A stretch of DNA of 47,920 bases from JBFGCM01 sp041581135. GTDB lineage: Bacteria > Actinomycetota > Acidimicrobiia > Spongiisociales > UBA5794. The position numbers were made by a program, and so were the translations under genes. Shown here one piece after another: positions 32,763 through 40,250 of the stretch (position 1 is its first letter; each line of letters starts with the position of its first letter). The stretch lies in the NCBI GenBank assembly GCA_041581135.1, contig JBFGCM010000018.1:1-47920 (forward strand), given 5' to 3'. The notes under the pieces are model-generated. The model had not been told where the DNA came from, searched no databases, and saw only the letters and a program-made list of their open reading frames with translations.

Positions 32763-34160
32763 ATGAGAGGGACAAGAAACGGGCGCTGGAAGCTGCTGGC
32801 CGTCCTGGCCGCCTTCGCGCTCGTCGTGGCGGCCTGTGGAGGCGGCGACGACGATGCCGGAAGCGAGACGCCGACAACCGCGGCATCGTCCAGTGAGACG
32901 ACAGCTGCTCCGGGAACGACGGCCGGGGATGCCGAGATGGCGCACATCAGTGAGGAGTGCAACATCCCGGATCCGATGGATACGGTGGAGATCGACCTGA
33001 TGGGCTGGGAGTTCCCCATCGTGTCGCAGTACGCCGCCGAGCTCGAGGAGTGTGAGGAAGGCAACTACGCCTTCAACATCCAGTTCCTCGACTCGCAGGA
33101 GGCGCGCAACCAGGTGACGCTCGACGTCTCCACTGGCGAGCCGAACTTCGAGATCATCCAGGGCTCGAACACCTTCATCAACGAGCTGGCCGGGGCGGGG
33201 AGCCTGATGCCACTCAACGACCTGATCGACAAGTATCGAGACGAGTTCGACCTCGATGAGATCGATCAGGCGTTCTTCGACCTTGCCACCATCGACGGGA
33301 ACATCTACGCGATTCCCATGGTGTCGAACACGATGCACGTGTTCTACAACAAGCCCGTGCTCGACGAGCTCGGCATCGCAGTGCCGACCACATTCGAAGA
33401 GGCGCTGGCGACGTGTCCGGCGCTCAATGACGCCGGCTATGACACGGGATTCGCCCTGATGCTCTCGGCCAACTGGTCGTGGCAGATCGAGTTCTCCAGC
33501 ATCCTCGGCTCGCTCGGGGTCGACCTCATCGATCCGGAGACCGGCTTGCCCAACTGGAACTCCCCTGAGGGCATCCAGGCGGCGAACACGCTCGTCGACA
33601 TGCTCGAGACCTGTGGTGGCGGCACCGGCAGCATCTACAGCACCGACGACATCCAAGCCGCGTTCCAGACCGCTGAGTACGTGCTGGGCCACACGTGGGC
33701 GTCCCGCGCCGCCGCCATGGACGATCCGGATGCCTCGACGGTGGTCGGTGAGATCGAGTTCGCTCCGGCGCTCGACTCCGGAACCGGCACGCTGGCGGCT
33801 CCCGCCTTCATCGACGGCTATGCGATTCCCATGGGCGTCTCGGTGGATCCCGAGAAGATCTTCTTGGCGATCCTGGCGGCGACCGACCGTGAGTCGCAGG
33901 AAGCCGCTGCCGCCTTCGGAGGCGTGACCCGAGCGGGCGTCTCCAATCCAGACGGTCCCCGCAACGGCGATGCCGCTCAGGCAAGCTTCATCAACGGCAA
34001 GGGCGCGGACGTCAGCCATCCCGCCATCGGAATCGCCACGTCGGCGGTGGGCGACGCCCTCCTGCAGCTGCTCGACGGAGCTGCGGTCGAAGACGTCCTG
34101 GCCGAAGCCGAGGAGCGGTATCTGACCGAGGCGAGAGAGCAAGGGCTGATCGACGGCTGA
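32763..34160 (+). CDS. ABC transporter extracellular solute-binding lipoprotein
   Basis: 465 aa. AAGGGAG 9 nt upstream of the ATG at 32763. Lipobox VVAAC (Cys25) followed by an acidic/Thr-rich spacer to about 55. The rest has the carbohydrate-type (CUT1) binding-protein form: SQEARNQVTLDVSTGEPNF, LMPLNDLIDKY, IDGNIYAIPMVSNTMHVFYN and a C-terminal lobe with DGYAIPMGVSVDP. The NTMHVFYNKPVLDELGI string is the hinge typical for sugar- and polyol-binding proteins. It is an importer component together with the two permeases downstream; a strong hairpin between them probably favours this gene's expression. Confidence 0.92.
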   Translation: MRGTRNGRWKLLAVLAAFALVVAACGGGDDDAGSETPTTAASSSETTAAPGTTAGDAEMAHISEECNIPDPMDTVEIDLMGWEFPIVSQYAAELEECEEGNYAFNIQFLDSQEARNQVTLDVSTGEPNFEIIQGSNTFINELAGAGSLMPLNDLIDKYRDEFDLDEIDQAFFDLATIDGNIYAIPMVSNTMHVFYNKPVLDELGIAVPTTFEEALATCPALNDAGYDTGFALMLSANWSWQIEFSSILGSLGVDLIDPETGLPNWNSPEGIQAANTLVDMLETCGGGTGSIYSTDDIQAAFQTAEYVLGHTWASRAAAMDDPDASTVVGEIEFAPALDSGTGTLAAPAFIDGYAIPMGVSVDPEKIFLAILAATDRESQEAAAAFGGVTRAGVSNPDGPRNGDAAQASFINGKGADVSHPAIGIATSAVGDALLQLLDGAAVEDVLAEAEERYLTEAREQGLIDG

Positions 34161-34171
34161 TCGGTGATTCG

Positions 34172-34208
34172 TGGGGTGGGTCTCGATCTGATCGAGATCC
34201 ACCCCACA
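34172..34208 (+). terminator. Intercistronic hairpin between binding protein and permease genes
   Basis: Near-perfect 18-bp inverted repeat (one G-A mismatch), GTGGGGTGGGTCTCGATC with GATCGAGATCCACCCCAC, 11 nt after the stop of the binding-protein gene. It can protect the upstream message or partly stop transcription, as at malE-malF. Confidence 0.7.
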
Positions 34209-34251
34209 TCACTCGACCACCGAGGGAGCGGGAAAGCGAGGCCATAGCCCG

Positions 34252-35118
34252 ATGACACGTCGTACGTTTTGGCGCTTTGTGCTGCCGAGCGCCGTGGTCA
34301 TGGTGGTGTTGATGGTGATACCGCTCGGTACGACCGTCTGGCTCAGCCTCAACAAGGTGTTGTTGCGTTCGCTGGACACCGTCGAGTGGGTGGGGTTCAG
34401 CAACTACACGGAGACGCTGTCGGACCCGGACTTCTGGTCGGCGGTGTGGTTCACGACGATCTTCGTCGCGGTCACGGTGCCGGCCCAGATGGGACTCGGC
34501 CTCGGCTACGCCCTGTTGCTGGACCGAGTGAAGCGGGGGCGAGCCTTCTACCTAGCGTCGCTGCTGCTGCCCTTCATCGTGACGCCCGTCGTCGCCACGA
34601 TCATCTACAAGGACTTGTTCGAGCGCGGCGGGCTGTTCACCTGGTTCATCGAGAGCTTCACCGGCGAGCCGTTCGCCATCACCGACGGCAACGTCAAGGT
34701 CATGATCATCGCCCAGGCCATCTGGCGGGTCACGCCGTTTGCGATGATCACGATGTTCGCAGGCATCCAGACCCTCCCCGAGGAGCGGATGGAGGCTGCC
34801 GCCATCGACGGGGCAGGCTTCTTCGGGTCGCTGTGGCACGTGATCATCCCGCACCTCCGCACGATCATCGTCTTCGTCGGACTCATCTCGGTGATGGACG
34901 CCTACCGCGTGTTCGACAGCGTGTTCGTGTTCGCCGGCAACAGATTCGAGAGTGCCCAAACGCTCCAGGTCTACAACTTCAACGTCGCATTGGACGCGAA
35001 CATCGGGAGGGTGGGTAAGGGCAACGCGATTGCCATCCTCACCGTGATCGGGATATTCGTCGTGCTCATCCCCTTCTTGAGACAGAGCTACCGAGAACAG
35101 ATAGAGGAGCGCGGATGA
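34252..35118 (+). CDS. ABC sugar-type permease (MalF/UgpA-like)
   Basis: 288 aa with six membrane helices. FWRFVLPSAVVMVVLMVIPLG and NYTETLSDPDFWSAVWFTTIF match the first helix and periplasmic loop of CUT1 permeases; EAAAIDGAGFFGSLWHVIIP is the EAA cytoplasmic loop that contacts the ATPase. The start has only a weak ribosome site, but its position is fixed by the family N-terminus. Its stop overlaps the second permease by 4 nt. The two permeases and the binding protein are one importer; its ATPase is not in the cluster. Confidence 0.93.
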   Translation: MTRRTFWRFVLPSAVVMVVLMVIPLGTTVWLSLNKVLLRSLDTVEWVGFSNYTETLSDPDFWSAVWFTTIFVAVTVPAQMGLGLGYALLLDRVKRGRAFYLASLLLPFIVTPVVATIIYKDLFERGGLFTWFIESFTGEPFAITDGNVKVMIIAQAIWRVTPFAMITMFAGIQTLPEERMEAAAIDGAGFFGSLWHVIIPHLRTIIVFVGLISVMDAYRVFDSVFVFAGNRFESAQTLQVYNFNVALDANIGRVGKGNAIAILTVIGIFVVLIPFLRQSYREQIEERG

Positions 35119-36125
35119 GTGTGGGCAAAGAGCCGACGCGCCTCGGTCGTGTCGGGGTCCATGGAGCGCTGATCTTCCTGGTGCTGTTCAGCAGCCTGCC
35201 GTTCATCTGGGCGGTGGCGCAGTCGACGAAGCTCACGCGAGATGCCGTCTCCCGAGAGCCCGTGCTCTGGGGCTGGGAGCTCACCTCGAACGCCTACAAC
35301 GGCTTCTGGTTCGATGGCAAGGAAGAGAACATGTGGGGCGTCCTCCTCTTCCTCCTCGGCACGGCGACGGTCGCCATCGTTGTCGCCGCCCTGGGTCGGC
35401 GTGCCGAGAAGGGCGCCCCGTACTACGTGGCCGTGGTCGTGATCCTTGGCTTCGCGATGTGGCTGTTTCCCCGGTTCTTCGATACGGCCACCGAGTACGA
35501 GTTCTTCGTCAACTCGATCATCGTGACGGTGCTCACCGTGATCATCTCGATCAGCATCGGATTGGTGGCGGGCTACGCGCTCGCCCGCTACACCGGGATC
35601 ACCGGAGTGGTCATCCTCATCGCCGCCCTGGCGTTCCGTGCCTTGCCGCGGACCGCGTTCGTGCTGCCGTACTTCCAGATTGCGCAGTCGATCGGCATCC
35701 TCGACTCGCGCCTCGCCATCGTGATGGCGCTCGTCGCCGTGAACCAACCCTTCACCATCTGGATGCTGCGCTCCTTCTTCATGGAGGTGCCGAAGTCGCT
35801 CGAGGAGGCGGCGTACGTCGACGGGGCGAACACGTTCACGGCATTCAGGAAAGTGATCGCGCCCATCATGTGGCCGGGGGTCATCGCAACCGCGCTCTTC
35901 ACCTTCTTGCTCGCCTACAACGAGTACTTGTTCGTGCGGGTGCTGGCTCCGACCAACTGGACGCTTCCAGTGGCCATCGTGTCGCTCACCGGTGGTGAGA
36001 GCTCACGCACCATCACCGAAGCGGCCGCCGCATCCGTGAGCATCACGCTGCCTATCGTCATCGTCATCATGCTGTTCCAGAAGCACCTGGTGAAGGGCCT
36101 GGGCGCCGGAGCGGTGAAAGGATGA
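35115..36125 (+). CDS. ABC sugar-type permease (MalG/UgpE-like) with a two-helix insertion
   Basis: 336 aa, longer than the usual 270-290. The first helix (15-35) and GWELTSNAYNGFWF are followed by an extra segment, about residues 68-126, with two added hydrophobic helices (74-92 and 103-120). Then FFVNSIIVTVLTVIISIS resumes the regular pattern. The EAA loop EEAAYVDGANTFTAFRKVIAP and the end NEYLFVRVLAP are typical CUT1 permease. Overlaps the upstream permease by 4 nt (ATGA) and the next gene by 4 nt. The insertion may be a docking site for the binding protein or an extra subunit (inference). Confidence 0.92.
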   Translation: MSVGKEPTRLGRVGVHGALIFLVLFSSLPFIWAVAQSTKLTRDAVSREPVLWGWELTSNAYNGFWFDGKEENMWGVLLFLLGTATVAIVVAALGRRAEKGAPYYVAVVVILGFAMWLFPRFFDTATEYEFFVNSIIVTVLTVIISISIGLVAGYALARYTGITGVVILIAALAFRALPRTAFVLPYFQIAQSIGILDSRLAIVMALVAVNQPFTIWMLRSFFMEVPKSLEEAAYVDGANTFTAFRKVIAPIMWPGVIATALFTFLLAYNEYLFVRVLAPTNWTLPVAIVSLTGGESSRTITEAAAASVSITLPIVIVIMLFQKHLVKGLGAGAVKG

Positions 36126-37165
36126 CCGACCTCCAGGCGGCGAAAGCCCTGGTCCTCGACTACTACGCCGAGTTGGACCTTGCGCTGGCGTCCCACGCCG
36201 ACATCGGTGCGGTGATCGCGGAGCACACCGGCACCGACTACCGCTGGCGAGGGATGCACCCGTGGTACGAGCAGAGCGGTGCCGCCGCCGTCGCCGACGA
36301 GTTCTGGCGGCCGCTGTCCGAGTCCCTGGCGGCTCTGCAGCGACGCCAGGACGTGTTCTTGGCCGGCGCCAACGACGTCGACGGCGGAGCCTCCACATGG
36401 GTGGCGAGCATGGGCCACCTGATGGGTCTGTTCGATCACCGCTGGCTCGGTATCCCGCCTACCGGCAAGATGCTGTTCGTTCGCTACGCCGAGTTTCACC
36501 GGGTGCACGGCGGCGCCATCGCCGAGACCGCGCTCTTCTGCGACGTGATCAGTGTGATGCAGCAGGCCGGTCACTACCCGCTGCCGCCTCAGACGGGGGC
36601 TGCGTTCATCCACCCGGGGCCGCTCACGCACGACGGCCTCCTGTTCGATCCACAGGATCCGGTCGAGAGTGCCAAGACGATGGCCGTCGTCAACCAGATG
36701 ATCGGTGATCTGGATGAGTCGAACCGAATCGCCGAGGCGACCGGGGACGACCGCGTGCCGCCAGAGGAGCTGGCCAAGACCTGGCACGAGGACATGATCT
36801 GGTACGGCCCGGCCGGCATCGGTTCCTCCTACACGATGCTTCGCTACCAGCAGCAGCACCAGTACCCGTTCCGACTCAACCTCACCGAGAAGGTGTTCAA
36901 CGGCCACGTGGCCCGCATCGCCGAGGGCACCTACGGCGGGTTCTTCGGCTGGTCGAATCTCACCAACACTCCGATGGGGGGATTCCTCGGTATGCCCGGC
37001 AACGAGGTTCGGGCAGACATGAGAGTCGTCGACATCTACCGCCGCGAAGGGGAGAAGCTCGCCGAGAACTGGGTGTTCATCGACCTGTTGCACTGGCTGT
37101 CGATGCAAGGTCTCGACGTGCTCCGCCGGATGCGGGAGAACCTGCCCGGAGCCGGCGGGCCGTGA
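36122..37165 (+). CDS. Double SnoaL-like protein, paralogue 2
   Basis: 347 aa, overlapping the permease stop. Domain 1 contains HRWLGIPPTGK and VHGGAIAETALFCDVISVMQQAG; a link with HPGPLTHDG leads to domain 2, which opens WHEDMIWYGPAGIGSS (WYGPAGIG at 227-234) and ends RREGEKLAENWVFIDLL. The domain boundaries and these motifs recur in the neighbouring paralogues (37162 and 40251). The NTF2 fold can carry Asp/His pairs for aldol or dehydration chemistry, and the conserved WH, WYGP and ENWV/D residues probably line the pocket. The strict linkage to importer and dehydrogenase genes makes a pathway role likely. Confidence 0.87.
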   Translation: MTDLQAAKALVLDYYAELDLALASHADIGAVIAEHTGTDYRWRGMHPWYEQSGAAAVADEFWRPLSESLAALQRRQDVFLAGANDVDGGASTWVASMGHLMGLFDHRWLGIPPTGKMLFVRYAEFHRVHGGAIAETALFCDVISVMQQAGHYPLPPQTGAAFIHPGPLTHDGLLFDPQDPVESAKTMAVVNQMIGDLDESNRIAEATGDDRVPPEELAKTWHEDMIWYGPAGIGSSYTMLRYQQQHQYPFRLNLTEKVFNGHVARIAEGTYGGFFGWSNLTNTPMGGFLGMPGNEVRADMRVVDIYRREGEKLAENWVFIDLLHWLSMQGLDVLRRMRENLPGAGGP

Positions 37166-38178
37166 GCGGCGATCCGGCCCGCAACAAGCAGCTCCTCGAG
37201 CCGCTGCGGGCGGCGCTCTACGACTACGAGCCGGACCGAGTGCAGGACGCCTTGGCTGCCGCCTTCGCCCCCGGCGCCGAGGTACACCTCGCACACCCGT
37301 TCGAAGATCTCGATGGAGCCGCCGGCCTCTACGAGACCGCGCTGCGGCCGCTCCGCAGCGCCATTCCCGACCTCGAACGCCGCGACACCATGGTGGTGGC
37401 GGGTACGACCGCCGCCGGCTCCGAGTGGGTCGGTTGCTGTGGCTTCTACACCGGAACGTTCGCCGGTCCCTGGCTCGACATCCCGCCGACCGGGCGGCAG
37501 GTGGCCATGCGACACCACGAGTTCTTCCGGTTCGTCGACGGGCAGATCGTCGAGATGCAGGCCCTGTGGGACATTCCCGAGGTCATGATGCAGGCGGGCG
37601 TATGGCCGATGGGTCCGAGCCTCGGACGGGACTGGCAGGTGCCCGGACCAGCCACCCAGGACGGCATCAATTCAGGTCCCTATGACGAGGTGCGGTCGAA
37701 GGCCAGCCTCGACGTCGTGCAGCGCATGCTGGCCGACATGGTGAAGCACCCCCAGCAGCCGGCGGACGCGATGAACCTGAAGCAGTACTGGCACCCGAAG
37801 TGCAGCTGGTACGGACCGGCCGGCATCGGTACGGCGCGTGGCATCGACGGGTTCCGCCGCCACCATCAGATCCCGTTTCTCGAGGCGCTGCCGGACCGGC
37901 GTGGTGGCTATGAGGGTGAGGGCGACTTCTGGGCCGACGGGGACTATGTGGCTGTCACCGGGTGGCCCAACATGGCCATGACCGTCACGGGGGCCGGATG
38001 GCTCGGCATCGCCCCCACCGGGCAGCGCATCACCATGCGGAGCATGGACTTCTGGCGCGTGGAGAACGGACTCATCCGTGAGAACTGGGTACTCATCGAT
38101 CTGCTGCACGTGTGGCACCAACTCGGTGTCGACGTGCTCGCCCGCATGCGCCAGCTCATCGAACCGTCACCGATCTGA
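37162..38178 (+). CDS. Double SnoaL-like protein, paralogue 3
   Basis: 338 aa from GTG at 37162 (GTGA overlap). The same order of motifs: WLDIPPTGRQ, VDGQIVEMQALWDIPEVMMQAG, PGPATQDG, WHPKCSWYGPAGIGTARG (WYGPAGIG at 216-223), WLGIAPTGQR and WRVENGLIRENWVLIDLL. Compared with paralogue 2 the Lys-Leu-Ala before ENWV is replaced by Leu-Ile-Arg, and its YEGEGDFWADGDY segment has no counterpart I can see. Probably forms a complex or acts sequentially with its neighbours. The following dehydrogenase gene begins 10 nt after its stop with GAAGGA. Confidence 0.87.
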   Translation: MSGDPARNKQLLEPLRAALYDYEPDRVQDALAAAFAPGAEVHLAHPFEDLDGAAGLYETALRPLRSAIPDLERRDTMVVAGTTAAGSEWVGCCGFYTGTFAGPWLDIPPTGRQVAMRHHEFFRFVDGQIVEMQALWDIPEVMMQAGVWPMGPSLGRDWQVPGPATQDGINSGPYDEVRSKASLDVVQRMLADMVKHPQQPADAMNLKQYWHPKCSWYGPAGIGTARGIDGFRRHHQIPFLEALPDRRGGYEGEGDFWADGDYVAVTGWPNMAMTVTGAGWLGIAPTGQRITMRSMDFWRVENGLIRENWVLIDLLHVWHQLGVDVLARMRQLIEPSPI

Positions 38179-38188
38179 AGGAACAACC

Positions 38189-39481
38189 ATGGAGTACATC
38201 AAGAAGCCGGCTCGGTCGCCGGATCAGGTCACCGACGAGGTGCGATCCACGGTCAGTCAGATCATCGCCGACGTGGAACGCGAGGGGGAGGCGGCGGTGC
38301 GCCGCTACTCGGAGAAGTTCGACAACTGGTCGCCGGACGCCTTCCGAGTTCCACAGTCCGACATCGACCGAGCCTTCGCCGAGATGGACGATCAAGTGGC
38401 CGAGAGCTCCCAGTTCCTCATCGACCAGGTGCGGAGCTTCGCCGAGCTACAGCGGGACACCCTGGTCGACTTCGAGAAGGAGACGTTGCCAGGAGTCGTG
38501 CTCGGCCAGAAGCACATCCCGGTGAACTCGGCCGGGGCCTACTCCCCGGGTGGGCGTTACCCGCTGATCGCGTCGGCGGTGATGACCGTAGTGACGCCCA
38601 AGGTGGCCGGCGTGTCCCGGGTGATGGCGGCGGCGCCACCCAAGGACGAGCGGGGCATCCATCGTCCCCAGCTGTGGGCCATGGTCCAGTCGGGCGCCGA
38701 CGAGATCTTCTGCGTCGGGGGAGTGCAAGCGCTCGCCGCCATGGCGTTCGGCCTGGAGGATGCCGAGCCCGTCGACTTCATCGCCGGCCCCGGCAACGCT
38801 TATGTCGCCGAGGCGAAGCGGCAGCTGTTCGGCAAAGTGGGGATCGACCTGCTGGCGGGGCCCACCGAGATCATGGTCATCGCCGACGACACCGCCGATC
38901 CGGGCATCGTCGCCTGCGACCTGCTCGGCCAGGCGGAGCACGGCCCCACGTCGCCGGCCATCCTGGCGACCACGTCGGAGGACGTGGCCCGAGAGACGAT
39001 TCGCGAGGTCGAGCGGTGGCTGGAGACCTGGCCCACCGCGGACGTATCGCGCCAGGCGTGGGATGACTACGGCACGGTGATCCTGGTGGAGGACGACGCC
39101 GAATTGGTGAACGTGGCCGACGAGATCGCTCCCGAGCATCTGGAGGTCCAATGCGCCGACACCGACTGGTTCGTGGAGCGTCTCACCAACTATGGCGGCC
39201 TGTTCATCGGCACCCATGCCACGGTGGCGTACGGCGACAAGGTCATCGGTACCAACCACACCCTGCCCACCATGGGCGCCGCCCGATATACGGGCGGCCT
39301 GTGGGTGGGCAAGTACCTCAAGACGGTCACCACCGTGGAGTGCACCGCCGAGGGCTCGCGCCGGGTCGCCGAGCACGGCGCCGTGGTCGCCGACGCGGAG
39401 CTGATGTACGGCCATGCCGTCAGCTCGCGGTTGCGGCTCAACCCCGAGTACTTCTCAGACGCCCTCGAGGCGGGTCCGTGA
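38189..39481 (+). CDS. HpsN-like dehydrogenase (histidinol dehydrogenase fold; sulfopropanediol 3-dehydrogenase-type)
   Basis: 430 aa. The HisD catalytic set is complete at an offset of 10-11 from E. coli HisD: zinc ligands Gln248, His251, Asp350 and His409, catalytic Glu316-His317. The pocket strings differ from histidine-pathway enzymes: EKETLPGVVLGQKHIPVNSAG, GDKVIGTNHTLPT and RYTGGLWVGKYLKTVT are what I recall for HpsN proteins, which oxidise 2,3-dihydroxypropane-1-sulfonate to sulfolactate in two NAD+ steps. No his genes are nearby, so it is not hisD of histidine synthesis. Sulfolactate-cleaving genes are also absent, so the substrate may be another diol. GAAGGA precedes the ATG. Confidence 0.82.
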   Translation: MEYIKKPARSPDQVTDEVRSTVSQIIADVEREGEAAVRRYSEKFDNWSPDAFRVPQSDIDRAFAEMDDQVAESSQFLIDQVRSFAELQRDTLVDFEKETLPGVVLGQKHIPVNSAGAYSPGGRYPLIASAVMTVVTPKVAGVSRVMAAAPPKDERGIHRPQLWAMVQSGADEIFCVGGVQALAAMAFGLEDAEPVDFIAGPGNAYVAEAKRQLFGKVGIDLLAGPTEIMVIADDTADPGIVACDLLGQAEHGPTSPAILATTSEDVARETIREVERWLETWPTADVSRQAWDDYGTVILVEDDAELVNVADEIAPEHLEVQCADTDWFVERLTNYGGLFIGTHATVAYGDKVIGTNHTLPTMGAARYTGGLWVGKYLKTVTTVECTAEGSRRVAEHGAVVADAELMYGHAVSSRLRLNPEYFSDALEAGP

Positions 39482-40248
39482 GCCGCGTCACCCTCGTCAC
39501 CGGGGCGGGCCAGGGGATCGGCAAGGAGATCGCCCTCGCCTTCGCCGCCGCGGGCGATGCGCTGGTGCTGGCGGCGCGCAACCGAGAGAACCTGGAGACG
39601 ACCGCGGCCGCCGCTGAGTCGCTGGGTGTCGAGACCCTGGTGGTACCAACCGATGTGGCCGACCCTGCCGCGGTCGAGGCCATGGCCGCGGCCGCCGTCG
39701 ACCGCTTCGGCGGGGTCGACGTGGTGGTCAACAACAGCGGCATCGGGGGTCCCTCTGGTCCGTTGTGGAAGGTCGATCTGGCCGACTGGGAACAGACCAT
39801 GGCCGTCAACGTCACCGGGGTGTTCCTCGTCTGCAAAGCGTTGCTGCCCCACATGATCGAGCGGAGCTCGGGCTCTGTCATCGTCATCGGTTCCATCAGC
39901 GGCAAGCGACCACTGTGGGGGCGTACGCCGTACACGTCGTCCAAGGCGGCGCTGATCGGGCTGACCCGGACCCTGGCGTGGGAGACCGGCCCCCACGGCA
40001 TCCGGGTGAACCTGGTGTCGCCGGGGTTCGTGGCCGGCCCCCGCATCGACTGGGTGATCAACGCCCAGGCCGAGGGGCGCGGGATGACGCCCGATGCCGT
40101 GCGCGCCGAGTTCGAGGCCGAGTCCCCGCTGCAACGGCTGACGGAGGCCTCGGAGGTGGGCGCGGCGTGCGTCTACCTCGCCTCGGACGCCGGCTCGGCA
40201 CTCACCGGCGCCGACCTGAACGTCAACTCAGGCGTGGTCATGTATTGA
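39478..40248 (+). CDS. Short-chain dehydrogenase/reductase (SDR)
   Basis: 256 aa from GTG overlapping the previous stop (GTGA). Classical SDR: TGAGQGIG (8-15), NNSG (86-89), catalytic Ser139, Tyr152 and Lys156 (GSIS, YTSSK) and VSPGFVAG after strand 6. Residue choice around position 35 (ARNRE, with Arg) favours NADP(H), but the cofactor is uncertain. The coupling with the HpsN-like enzyme suggests it handles a neighbouring hydroxyl, for example interconverting the stereoisomer or ketone of the transported diol, as additional dehydrogenases do in known dihydroxypropanesulfonate pathways (inference). Confidence 0.92.
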   Translation: MSRVTLVTGAGQGIGKEIALAFAAAGDALVLAARNRENLETTAAAAESLGVETLVVPTDVADPAAVEAMAAAAVDRFGGVDVVVNNSGIGGPSGPLWKVDLADWEQTMAVNVTGVFLVCKALLPHMIERSSGSVIVIGSISGKRPLWGRTPYTSSKAALIGLTRTLAWETGPHGIRVNLVSPGFVAGPRIDWVINAQAEGRGMTPDAVRAEFEAESPLQRLTEASEVGAACVYLASDAGSALTGADLNVNSGVVMY

Positions 40249-40250
40249 GC

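Noticed and set aside
35915..37294. Minus-strand open frame of 459 codons across permease and SnoaL genes
   Set aside because: Spans three confirmed genes antisense, with low-complexity Arg/Pro-rich ends.
38189..39481. Histidine-biosynthesis hisD
   Set aside because: The fold and metal site match HisD, but there are no his neighbours, and the substrate-side strings fit HpsN-type enzymes in a catabolic locus.
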